Part shown: piece after piece, positions 1-5,130 of the stretch | How positions within the stretch are numbered: position 1 is the first letter of the stretch | How the letters are laid out: every line of letters begins with the position of its first letter | Assembly: GCA_043766165.1 (NCBI GenBank) | Contig: JAYUIJ010000013.1 | Location: 1-5,848 of the forward strand | From: CAIJZX01 sp043766165 | GTDB taxonomy: Bacteria > Patescibacteriota > Patescibacteriia > SBBC01 > CAIJZX01 | Direction: 5' to 3' | DNA length: 5,848 nt | The notes under the pieces: model-generated | What the model saw: the letters and a program-made list of their open reading frames with translations, nothing else | Told to the model about the DNA's origin: nothing | Databases searched by the model: none | Program-made: the position numbers and the translations under genes

Positions 1-501
1 TGGGACGGCGCCTTTATTTTTGATGAGGCTGGCGATTGGCAAGATACGATTGATGTTTTGGAAGTCGCGAATGTTAATTTACTTCGTTTGCGGCGGCTGG
101 ATAAACTGATCGACCAACGTCTCGATGCGATGGTTGATATTTTGCGCCGTGTCCCAAAAATTTCCAACAAAGAAGTTCGCAAAATGATGACGGAATTGAT
201 GCGCTTACGGACGCAGTCTATTTTAGAATTCGAACATGCTGAACGAGATATCCAATTGATTGGCGATTGGTACGCGGGAAAACTATACGCGCTGGCCAGC
301 AAAAAACTCCATCTAGAACGCTGGCGACAGGGGATCCGGCAAGTGCTTGATAGTTTAGAAGATATGTCGTCTGTGGCGGCCAGTCAGTTTAGCGTGTCCA
401 CCGAACACCGAGCAGAACAAATCCAACAAATCTTGTGGTTTATTCAGTTGATTGGTTGGTTTGTATTATTGTTTTTTGAGGGACGATTGGTGTTGCGGTA
501 A
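1..501 (+). CDS. Unrecognised helical protein with one C-terminal membrane segment (5'-truncated)
   Basis: The frame is open from base 1, so the gene starts upstream of the window; 166 residues are visible and the TAA is at 499-501. The TTG at 58 is internal to this open frame and is probably not the start. The visible part is mostly charged, Leu/Arg/Glu-rich and helical, with heptad-like spacing suggesting coiled coil over roughly residues 20-120. Near the end a hydrophobic run (about residues 144-159, rich in Ile, Leu, Trp and Phe) looks like a single membrane anchor, followed by a short basic tail ending in LVLR. A long helical region closed by a C-terminal membrane segment recalls RMD1/DUF155-type or CorA-like proteins, but I see no diagnostic motif such as GMN and assign no function. 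The next gene starts 94 bp downstream; no clear terminator lies between them. Confidence 0.75.
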   Translation, partial: WDGAFIFDEAGDWQDTIDVLEVANVNLLRLRRLDKLIDQRLDAMVDILRRVPKISNKEVRKMMTELMRLRTQSILEFEHAERDIQLIGDWYAGKLYALASKKLHLERWRQGIRQVLDSLEDMSSVAASQFSVSTEHRAEQIQQILWFIQLIGWFVLLFFEGRLVLR

Positions 502-522
502 GGCAGATCGAACGCTCTTCGC

Positions 523-551
523 TTGACGTTGCTCAGCCGGAATGGTAAGAC
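523..551 (+). promoter_or_regulatory. Possible promoter for the kinase-CYTH gene
   Basis: TTGACG (523-528) is separated by 17 bases from TAAGAC (546-551). The -35 matches 5 of 6 consensus bases and the -10 only 3 of 6. A transcript from about 558 would have a leader of about 38 bases containing the Shine-Dalgarno at 585-590. This is weak evidence, and read-through from the upstream gene is equally possible. Confidence 0.25.
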
Positions 552-584
552 ACGGGCAAGAGTTTTTGGTACATTCACAATTAC

Positions 585-590
585 GGAGGT
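585..590 (+). promoter_or_regulatory. Shine-Dalgarno GGAGGT that fixes the kinase-CYTH start
   Basis: GGAGGT lies 5 bases before the ATG at 596. It decides for this start over the in-frame ATG at 542, which has no such site and whose 18 extra residues do not look like part of the kinase fold. It is the only strong Shine-Dalgarno seen before any gene start in this window. Confidence 0.8.
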
Positions 591-595
591 GCATC

Positions 596-1858
596 ATGTG
601 TCGGACCGAAATTTTAGCAGAGCTCAGTGTTATTATCGGTCAAGAAGCCGTTTCTATTGACGAAGGGTTAACGGTGCTGATTGGTGGGCTAAGAAAGTTG
701 ATAAAGAGTCAGCCTGGAGTGCAAATAACCATCCTCATGGCTGGCGGAACAGGCTCGGGCAAAACAAGTAAAGGTGCCGGTACAATTATTCAGGCCTTTC
801 CCGGTCAAGTTGCAGTGTTTCCAATTGATATGTTTTATCGTGGGAAACGGGCGATTAAAGTATTGGAAGAGCAACATGGTCTTGAGGAAATCACTTGGGA
901 TGAGCCGTTAGCGCTCGACCTTGAAGAAGCGGCGCGTCAGTTGTCGCACCTGAAGAAAGGGATGGAAGTTACTATTCCGATTTATGACTTCGAACTGAGT
1001 GAACGGGTTGGCAGCGAGACGTTATCACCAAAACCGATAATTATCGCCGAAGGATTGTTCGCGCTCCACGAAACTTTGCGCCATCTTGGTGACCTACGGT
1101 TGTACGTCGATGTTGATGTTCATGGGCAAATCATTCGTCGCGTTCTACGTGACATAGTGCGCAAACGGCGCGCACCGGATGAGATATTGCTGAATATGGC
1201 GCAGGTCGCGTTACCAAAGCAATATGAACATGTCACCACAACTCGTCAGTACGCCGACATTTTTATTGAGAACGACTATCGCCCGGAGACGGAAACGTTG
1301 CGCAACCAAGGTATCGGGGGTCCACAGGTCAAGATTGCCGGTTGGCCACCGCTCGGGCGACTGATTGAACTTGGTGCGGAATATCTCGGCACGTTCGAAG
1401 GATACGATCGGTACTTTACAGCTAACGATCGGGATCTCGCGGCGACCGGCGAAGAGCTTCGGATTCGCGAAGAGTCGAGTCGGTTAATGCTGACCTACAA
1501 AGGACCATTTCTTGGCCAAGTTGGTGAACGGTTTATTTTCACCTGTTCAATTGAAGCGGCAACTGTACAAGCTCTCATGCAGTATTATCGTGAGGCCTTG
1601 GTCTTCGTGCGTAAAGAACGACGACTCTTTCTCTTGCCTGGCGTGCTGGTCTCGCTCGACGAAGTAACACTGACCAATCCACATGGACAAGTTGTCGAAG
1701 CGCAACAGGTGACAGAAGTTAGATTGACTGGCCGTAGTCACGACGGTATGGTCGAAGTCCATGATTATGTCGAACGACTCGGACTTGATCCGAAATTGTC
1801 GACCACTGCCTCGTACTTTTCCATCGCTCTCAACCCACAATTGCTCCCGCTCGGCTAA
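596..1858 (+). CDS. Uridine-kinase-like P-loop domain fused to a CYTH (triphosphate tunnel) domain
   Basis: The protein has 420 residues in two domains. Residues about 40-235 form a uridine kinase/phosphoribulokinase-like P-loop NTPase: Walker A GGTGSGKT at 50-57, a D78-x-FY motif like the substrate-binding DsFY, WDEP...LD at 101-108, PIYDF at 128-132, the IIIAEGLFAL strand at 148-157, and an Arg-rich lid around 181-192. Residues about 243-410 resemble a CYTH domain: D271-x-YF, LRIRE at 288-292, LTYKGP at 299-304, and a late KERR...VSLDEV segment. The acidic ExExK motif that opens most CYTH domains is not visible; the best-placed strand reads QVKIAG (244-249). Plant TTM1/TTM2 have the same kinase-plus-CYTH order, and from memory their ExExK is also altered. 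Phosphate-ester or triphosphate chemistry is likely, but the substrate cannot be told. The start is set by the GGAGGT at 585-590. Confidence 0.88.
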   Translation: MCRTEILAELSVIIGQEAVSIDEGLTVLIGGLRKLIKSQPGVQITILMAGGTGSGKTSKGAGTIIQAFPGQVAVFPIDMFYRGKRAIKVLEEQHGLEEITWDEPLALDLEEAARQLSHLKKGMEVTIPIYDFELSERVGSETLSPKPIIIAEGLFALHETLRHLGDLRLYVDVDVHGQIIRRVLRDIVRKRRAPDEILLNMAQVALPKQYEHVTTTRQYADIFIENDYRPETETLRNQGIGGPQVKIAGWPPLGRLIELGAEYLGTFEGYDRYFTANDRDLAATGEELRIREESSRLMLTYKGPFLGQVGERFIFTCSIEAATVQALMQYYREALVFVRKERRLFLLPGVLVSLDEVTLTNPHGQVVEAQQVTEVRLTGRSHDGMVEVHDYVERLGLDPKLSTTASYFSIALNPQLLPLG

Positions 1859-1876
1859 CCCCTGAGCGGTTTTTTT
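1847..1876 (+). terminator. Rho-independent terminator of the kinase-CYTH gene
   Basis: The stem CCGCTC (1847-1852) / GAGCGG (1864-1869) can be extended inward by G·U and G-C pairs and is followed directly by seven T residues (1870-1876). The left arm lies in the last codons of the gene, so the TAA is in the loop, a compact arrangement. Confidence 0.85.
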
Positions 1877-1880
1877 ATGT

Positions 1881-1907
1881 CCCTTCCATCCTGAAAGGAT
1901 GGAGGGG
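1881..1907. repeat. Strong hairpin between convergent genes
   Basis: An 11-bp stem with one G·T pair is formed by arms 1881-1891 and 1897-1907 (core CCATCC/GGATGG), with the 5-base loop TGAAA. Neither strand has a T tract after it, so it is not a classical terminator. It may be a backup transcription barrier, an RNA 3'-end stabiliser, or a copy of a dispersed hairpin repeat. Confidence 0.6.
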
Positions 1908-1921
1908 CAAGGGGTGGTAAC

Positions 1922-1951
1922 TAAAACGACCCTGTTGTTCACAGAGTCGTT
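1922..1951 (-). terminator. Probable terminator of rpmB
   Basis: Read on the minus strand, an 11-bp stem (1951-1941 with 1935-1925; one G·U pair) closes the 5-base loop GAACA. It is followed by a short T run (complement of the A run at 1923-1926, part of which is in the stem). It lies about 13 bp after the rpmB stop codon. The T tract is short, so termination may be incomplete. Confidence 0.6.
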
Positions 1952-1963
1952 GCTGTGTTAGGT

Positions 1964-2152
1964 TTACGCGGTAACCGCGGCTAACTGCTTGGTGCCAGTG
2001 CGGATGCAAGACGAGCAGGCTTTAACCCGTTTACCATCCTTGAGCATGCTTTGGAGATTGACATGCTGTTTTTTGTGGGTGGCGATGTTTGAGTGACTGC
2101 GGGTGAAGCTGTTCATTGCTCCACGTCCACAGACGGTACAGATTCGAGGCAT
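1964..2152 (-). CDS. rpmB: Large-subunit ribosomal protein bL28
   Basis: This 62-residue protein matches the bacterial L28 pattern: N-terminal MPRICTVCGRG, a central SHS...THKKQHVNLQ segment, and C-terminal GKRVKACSSCIRTG. The two CxxC pairs (Cys5/Cys8 and Cys46/Cys49) form the zinc-ribbon version of L28; other lineages have lost these cysteines. The protein is a component of the 50S subunit. Length is normal for the family. The ATG at 2152-2150 (minus) is preceded by CTTCTACT with no Shine-Dalgarno. The gene stands alone on the minus strand, convergent with the kinase-CYTH gene and divergent from the M50 protease gene. Other frames open through this region are shadows of it. Confidence 0.95.
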   Translation of the reverse strand: MPRICTVCGRGAMNSFTRSHSNIATHKKQHVNLQSMLKDGKRVKACSSCIRTGTKQLAAVTA

Positions 2153-2179
2153 AGTAGAAGTAGTTGGGTATGAATAGTC

Positions 2180-2218
2180 GGTACTTTAGTGCTGATTCGA
2201 AAGGCCGAAAGCAGTACC
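2180..2218. repeat. Imperfect hairpin in the divergent rpmB/M50 region
   Basis: GGTACT (2180-2185) pairs with AGTACC (2213-2218). Further pairing inside joins GCT (2191-2193) with AGC (2210-2212) and TTCG (2196-2199) with CGAA (2206-2209), leaving bulges and a 6-base loop. On the minus strand it would lie in the rpmB leader if transcription starts upstream of it, so a leader role such as autoregulation by bL28 is conceivable but unproven. Confidence 0.4.
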
Positions 2219-2222
2219 TAGT

Positions 2223-2251
2223 AAGACAAAAAATGAGAGCTGTGCTAGAGT
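2223..2251 (+). promoter_or_regulatory. Putative promoter of the M50 protease (and mrr)
   Basis: AAGACA (2223-2228) and TAGAGT (2246-2251) are 17 bases apart; each matches 4 of 6 consensus bases. The TGC before the -10 makes an extended -10 (TGnTAnnnT). The expected start of transcription near 2258 lies just before the in-frame TTG at 2262 and 25 bases before the ATG at 2283. The geometry matches the stronger promoters at 3851 and 4665. Confidence 0.45.
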
Positions 2252-2282
2252 AGCATGGCATTTGGAATTAATCAAGTCTTCT

Positions 2283-2927
2283 ATGGAGGTCGCTATTCCC
2301 AGCTCAATTGCCAGCATCATCATCTTTTTTATTGCCTTAATCCTGGCGGTTGGCTGGCATGAATTTTCCCATGTCCTGAGCGCCTACCTCCAAGGTGATC
2401 AAACCGGAAAATTAATGGGGCGATTGACTTTAAATCCGATTGCTCATCTTGATCCGATTGGCACGGCCTTTATGTTTCTAGCCGCCTTCACCCATTTCGG
2501 GATAGGCTGGGGCAAACCGGCGCCGTTCAATCCATACAACTTGAAAAACAAACGGTGGGGCTCGGCGCTCGTGGCTATTGCCGGACCGTTGTCGAATATT
2601 GTCTTGATGACCGTAGCTGGGTACGCGTTAGTGCTGTTCGGTCCATCATTACCGCCCGGCAACCTCCTCGGAATTTTTCTCTCGCAAGTGATTTTAATTA
2701 ACGCCTCGCTGGCGGTGTTCAATCTGTTGCCCATTACGCCGCTCGACGGCTCACACATTTTATCAGCCTGGCTTGGACCTAATAATCCGTTAGTTGTCGT
2801 CCTGCATCGTTACGGAATGTACTTCTTATTATTCTTGTTGGTTTTTGGCGGAGGTTTCTTGAGTTGGTACATCATGGGTGGGGTAAATATAGCGTTAAAA
2901 GTTGCGGGACTTGGTAGGTTGCTATAA
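2283..2927 (+). CDS. Membrane site-2 protease family metallopeptidase (M50)
   Basis: The protein has 214 residues. An N-terminal membrane helix (about 9-25) runs into HEFSH (26-30), the zinc-binding HExxH motif with Glu27 as the expected catalytic base. Then follow GRLTLNPIAHLDPIG (46-60), the GWGKPAPFNP segment (75-84), a membrane helix from about 96 to 119 containing AGPLSN, and NLLPITPLDGS (147-157), whose Asp155 is the expected third zinc ligand. A final hydrophobic helix lies near 180-205. This is the small, PDZ-less site-2 protease type that cleaves within membranes; the substrate is unknown. I chose ATG 2283 because it leaves the usual 25 or so residues before HExxH. TTG 2262 is in frame, adds 7 residues, and sits 10 bases after a possible -10, so it cannot be excluded. 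No Shine-Dalgarno is seen. mrr follows after 17 bp. Confidence 0.92.
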   Translation: MEVAIPSSIASIIIFFIALILAVGWHEFSHVLSAYLQGDQTGKLMGRLTLNPIAHLDPIGTAFMFLAAFTHFGIGWGKPAPFNPYNLKNKRWGSALVAIAGPLSNIVLMTVAGYALVLFGPSLPPGNLLGIFLSQVILINASLAVFNLLPITPLDGSHILSAWLGPNNPLVVVLHRYGMYFLLFLLVFGGGFLSWYIMGGVNIALKVAGLGRLL

Positions 2928-2944
2928 GTTAATTTAACGTATCT

Positions 2945-3829
2945 ATGGCTCAAATTCCTAAATTTCAAGAAACATTTATTCCGATATTGAAAGTTCTGGC
3001 TGATGGAAAATTAATTTCCGTTAATGATTTACGAAATAAAGTAAGAACTGATTTTTACAGTGACTTACCAGTAGAATTGTTAGAACAAAAAACCAAAAAT
3101 GGTCAACCACTAATACTTAATCGAATTCATTGGGGGAAAGTCTACCTAAAACAAGCAGACATGGTTCATCAGCCTGAAAGAGGGATGATACAGATCACCG
3201 GCAAGGGATATGAAATATTAAAAAAAGGATCACTGACGGGAAAAGAATTATTAAATGACAAAGATTTTCTAGCCAAACAAAAGGCAACTAAAGAGGAAAA
3301 AGAATCCGACTTCATAGGCAACGGAAACTCACCGCAAGATCTCATAGATTCGGGGTTCCGCGCTATTGAGGAGCAGGTAAAGCATGACCTATTGGTAAAA
3401 ATAAAAAAAATGAATCCTTATTCTTTTGAAACTGTAGTTCTGATATTACTTGAAAAAATGGGTTATGGAGAAATGACTAAAACACCAAAGTCTGGTGATG
3501 GAGGAATTGATGGTATTATCAATCAAGATAAATTAGGGTTAGATAAGATATTCATTCAAGTGAAACGATATACGGATAATAAGGTACGTGAAGTAGAAAT
3601 GCGAAGTTTCATTGGCGCGATGAATGACGATGCACATAAAGGTATTTTTGTGACAACATCATCTTTTGATACTCACGCGCTTCAAAAAGCACGTGATGCA
3701 AGGCAAAAGATTATTACCATTGACGGTACAAGCTTAGTTGAGTTGATGCTAAAGTATGGCGTTGGTGTGCAAGTACAAAACACCTACGAAGTGAAGGAAA
3801 TAGACGAGGATTTCTTCGATGAGGAGTAG
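2945..3829 (+). CDS. mrr: Mrr-type (type IV) restriction endonuclease
   Basis: The protein has 294 residues, close to the usual Mrr length. Residues 1-100 fit the Mrr N-terminal winged-helix DNA-binding domain, ending in ITGKGYEILKK. A charged linker (about 100-130) leads to the PD-(D/E)xK nuclease domain: FETVVLILLEKMGYG (161-175), GDGGIDGII (184-192) with Asp189 as probable metal ligand, and Q205-V-K207 in IQVKRY. The GIFVTTSSF segment (233-241) and a helix rich in Ala and Arg are also typical. All catalytic positions are intact. Mrr enzymes cut modified, usually methylated, DNA and act in defence. The gene is AT-rich (25-30% G+C in hand-counted rows 3001-3120, against 53% at 2521-2580), which suggests acquisition by transfer. 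It starts 17 bp after the M50 stop without a Shine-Dalgarno and is probably co-transcribed. The C-terminus is acidic (DEDFFDEE). Confidence 0.95.
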   Translation: MAQIPKFQETFIPILKVLADGKLISVNDLRNKVRTDFYSDLPVELLEQKTKNGQPLILNRIHWGKVYLKQADMVHQPERGMIQITGKGYEILKKGSLTGKELLNDKDFLAKQKATKEEKESDFIGNGNSPQDLIDSGFRAIEEQVKHDLLVKIKKMNPYSFETVVLILLEKMGYGEMTKTPKSGDGGIDGIINQDKLGLDKIFIQVKRYTDNKVREVEMRSFIGAMNDDAHKGIFVTTSSFDTHALQKARDARQKIITIDGTSLVELMLKYGVGVQVQNTYEVKEIDEDFFDEE

Positions 3830-3850
3830 CAATATTTTTACTACGTAGGC

Positions 3851-3879
3851 TTGACAGCGCGTCAATACTTTGATACTAT
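3851..3879 (+). promoter_or_regulatory. Near-consensus promoter of the HicB/HicA-like pair
   Basis: A perfect -35 TTGACA (3851-3856) lies 17 bases before TACTAT (3874-3879), itself preceded by TGA, giving an extended -10. The ATG at 3891 follows after 11 bases, so the mRNA should be leaderless or nearly so. An in-frame TTG at 3870 lies within the promoter and is not a credible start. Confidence 0.8.
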
Positions 3880-3892
3880 GCGCCCATAGTAT
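3873..3892. promoter_or_regulatory. Operator-like inverted repeat over the -10 and start codon
   Basis: ATACTATG (3873-3880) and CATAGTAT (3885-3892) form a perfect 8-bp inverted repeat with a 4-base spacer. It covers the -10 box, the expected transcription start and the first bases of the ATG. Transcription probably starts inside it, so it should act as DNA rather than as an RNA hairpin. This is the position expected for autorepression of a toxin-antitoxin operon. Confidence 0.6.
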
Positions 3893-4214
3893 GAGTATGA
3901 TAAAAGAATTCAAGGATAAGATGTTTCGTGTCAGCCGGCCGACGGACTTTGTTCCAGAAGGCCTTCTTGAGTGTGTTCGATATTTTCGAGACAACGGTCC
4001 GATTCATTTTGAATATAATCAGGAAGACGGAGTAATTGTTGCGCACAGCACGAACTTTAGATATGGCAGCATCGTTACTTCAGCCGTCAATAATAAGGAT
4101 TTGGAAGGAAATATTAAAGACGCAATCTTAACTTCGTTTGAAATTCCGTCGACATACGCTGATAAGGCAGATATACACCGGGTTGGCGAAAGTCGTGAGT
4201 ATGTCGTCGCATGA
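3891..4214 (+). CDS. HicB-like antitoxin candidate
   Basis: The protein has 107 residues from ATG 3891; ATG 3897 is an alternative two codons in. Residues about 37-85 resemble the HicB fold: an IHFEY strand, DGVIVAHS (47-53), a GSIVTSA turn (59-65), then the helix DLEGNIKDAILTSF (70-83), which parallels the 'eEa.xNikeAi' helix of HicB. No ribbon-helix-helix or helix-turn-helix domain is obvious at the C-terminus, where many HicB proteins carry one; the first 35 residues are of unknown type. The role is inferred mainly from the HicA-like gene that overlaps its end by 14 bp. The family match is distant, and it could belong to a related uncharacterised antitoxin family. The promoter and operator lie directly upstream. 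Confidence 0.65.
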   Translation: MSMIKEFKDKMFRVSRPTDFVPEGLLECVRYFRDNGPIHFEYNQEDGVIVAHSTNFRYGSIVTSAVNNKDLEGNIKDAILTSFEIPSTYADKADIHRVGESREYVVA

Positions 4215-4443
4215 TAATTTACCCGGCGAACTAGATCGTAAAAAACTTATCCGAGCTTTGATCAGGCTCGGATGTTCGGTTAATACTCTAGGTGGAAAAG
4301 GTAGTCATATCAAAATCATTTTACCAAACGAAAAGTCGATTACTATTCCAAAAAAACTTCGCAAATCAGCACTTCGATACATTATTAAGGATATTGAAAC
4401 GCTCTGCTCTCTAAAATGGGATCAGATTCGGGAAGAGCTATAG
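4201..4443 (+). CDS. HicA-like toxin (mRNA interferase)
   Basis: The protein has 80 residues, in the HicA size range. The pattern fits the HicA double-stranded-RNA-binding-like fold: KKLIRALIRLGCSV helix and turn (14-27), GGKGSH (31-36) with His36 as the expected catalytic histidine, strands IKIIL and SITIP (46-50), then KKLRKSALRYIIKDI (51-65). HicA proteins cut mRNA in a translation-independent way and are held inactive by HicB. The ATG at 4201 lies inside the end of the HicB-like gene (14-bp overlap), so translation is probably coupled; GTG 4195 is also in frame. The longer frame open from 4138 mostly reads the antitoxin gene out of frame. The order antitoxin then toxin is the reverse of the classical hicAB order. 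Confidence 0.8.
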   Translation: MSSHDNLPGELDRKKLIRALIRLGCSVNTLGGKGSHIKIILPNEKSITIPKKLRKSALRYIIKDIETLCSLKWDQIREEL

Positions 4444-4506
4444 ATATTAACCGCAGTTGGTCTGGGCAGCGAAAAGGCAAGATTTTCATTATATTGCAGA
4501 CCATAG

Positions 4507-4535
4507 TTGACAGGTCATTCAGGGAATGGTACAGT
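4507..4535 (+). promoter_or_regulatory. Promoter-like site with no gene directly downstream
   Basis: A perfect TTGACA (4507-4512) is 17 bases before TACAGT (4530-4535; 4 of 6). Transcription would begin near 4542 and run through the inverted repeat 4555-4668 toward rpsL. No open frame starts here, so it would make either a long structured rpsL leader or a small RNA. Confidence 0.5.
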
Positions 4536-4554
4536 CAGCTAGCTTTTTGGTATA

Positions 4555-4668
4555 TCAATCCAGCACCACTTCGGCCGATGCTGTGACTTTTCTTCTCAAA
4601 TAGCATTTAGTTTTTATTTTTTATAACCGCCCTTGCAAGCCTGTCCCACCAAAGTGGTGCTGGATTGA
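4555..4668. repeat. 17-bp perfect inverted repeat enclosing 80 bp upstream of rpsL
   Basis: The left arm 4555-4571 and right arm 4652-4668 (read AAGTGGTGCTGGATTGA) are exact reverse complements. The enclosed 80 bp contains an 8-bp palindrome TCGGCCGA (4571-4578, overlapping the left arm), a T-rich run (4611-4620) and the palindrome CTTGCAAG (4632-4639), but no open frame. The right arm ends with TTGA, the first four bases of the rpsL -35 box. It could be a MITE-like element with terminal repeats, although no target duplication is seen (flanks TATA and CACC), or a long RNA stem in an rpsL leader. The whole gap 4444-4703 holds no gene that I can support. Confidence 0.75.
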
Positions 4669-4693
4669 CACCATCGGTAAAACCCTATACACT
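4665..4693 (+). promoter_or_regulatory. Promoter of rpsL-rpsG
   Basis: A perfect TTGACA (4665-4670) is 17 bases before TACACT (4688-4693; 4 of 6). The ATG of rpsL at 4704 follows after 10 bases, which predicts a leaderless or nearly leaderless mRNA. The in-frame TTG at 4665 is the -35 box itself, not a start codon. Confidence 0.75.
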
Positions 4694-4703
4694 CTCACCC
4701 GCA

Positions 4704-5129
4704 ATGCCTACTATCAGCCAACTCGTCCGCAAAGGCCGCTATTCAGCTCCAAGGAAGTCTAAGACTCCGGCTCTGGATTCCATCATGAATGCTGTTCATC
4801 GTGAACGGACCATGTTGCCTAAAGGCAGCCCATTTAAACGCGGTGTCTGTACCAAGGTGACGACTACGACCCCAAAGAAGCCAAACTCAGCCCTCCGAAA
4901 AATTGCCCGCGTCCGCTTATCGAATGGTCAAGAAGTCACGGCCTACATCCCGGGCGTTGGTCATAACCTTCAAGAACACTCGATCGTCCTGATCCGTGGT
5001 GGTCGCGTTAAAGACTTGCCAGGCGTCCGTTACCATATCGTTCGCGGCGTCTACGACACCCAAGGCGTTCAAGATCGTCGCCAAAGCCGTTCAATCTACG
5101 GCGCCAAACGCCCAGCCGCTAAAGCGTAA
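4704..5129 (+). CDS. rpsL: Small-subunit ribosomal protein uS12
   Basis: The protein has 141 residues. The whole S12 pattern is present: MPTISQLVRKGR at the start, KRGVCTKV (45-52), TTPKKPNSALRK (55-66), GHNLQEHS (86-93), RGGRVKDLPGVRYHIVRG (98-115) and SIYGAKRP near the end. Between PAL (22-24) and KRGVCT there is an insertion relative to E. coli S12 of the kind seen in Gram-positive S12. S12 lines the decoding centre of the 30S subunit. Lys58 and Lys103, equivalent to the E. coli Lys42 and Lys87 sites where streptomycin resistance arises, are both the sensitive lysine form. ATG 4704 was chosen because the family begins MPTI; sequence upstream of it is promoter. There is no Shine-Dalgarno. 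rpsG follows after 54 bp. Confidence 0.97.
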   Translation: MPTISQLVRKGRYSAPRKSKTPALDSIMNAVHRERTMLPKGSPFKRGVCTKVTTTTPKKPNSALRKIARVRLSNGQEVTAYIPGVGHNLQEHSIVLIRGGRVKDLPGVRYHIVRGVYDTQGVQDRRQSRSIYGAKRPAAKA

Positions 5130-5130
5130 G

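Noticed and set aside
1547..1942. Minus-strand open frame of 131 codons antisense to the kinase-CYTH gene.
   Set aside because: It covers strongly conserved coding sequence of the other strand and runs through both terminators; no family resemblance.
1967..1979. Palindrome CGCGGT-A-ACCGCG.
   Set aside because: It lies in the last codons of rpmB and is too tight to form a full hairpin; probably codon-driven.
2058..2086. TTGACA at 2058-2063 as a plus-strand promoter.
   Set aside because: It lies inside rpmB coding sequence on the other strand, and the position 17 bases on reads GGCGAT, not a -10.
2444..2758. Minus-strand open frame of 104 codons antisense to the M50 gene.
   Set aside because: It is a shadow of the conserved protease coding sequence, with no recognisable domain or start signal.
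3749..3994. Minus-strand open frame of 81 codons with a hydrophobic stretch.
   Set aside because: It crosses the end of mrr, the promoter and operator, and the start of the HicB-like gene; the hydrophobic run comes from antisense reading of charged codons.
4458..4503. 7-bp inverted repeat TGGTCTG/CAGACCA after the HicA-like gene.
   Set aside because: A short stem with a 32-base gap is easily explained by chance and has no T tract.
4577..4620. Terminator after the HicA-like gene formed by ATGCT/AGCAT followed by a T-rich run.
   Set aside because: The stem is only 5 pairs plus wobbles with a 15-base loop, and the T run is interrupted, too weak to annotate.
4625..4652. Possible tRNA 3' end: a CTTGCAA loop-like segment followed by TGTCCCACCA.
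   Set aside because: The flanking bases do not pair as an anticodon or T stem, the T-loop consensus is missing, and no complementary 5' acceptor strand is found upstream.
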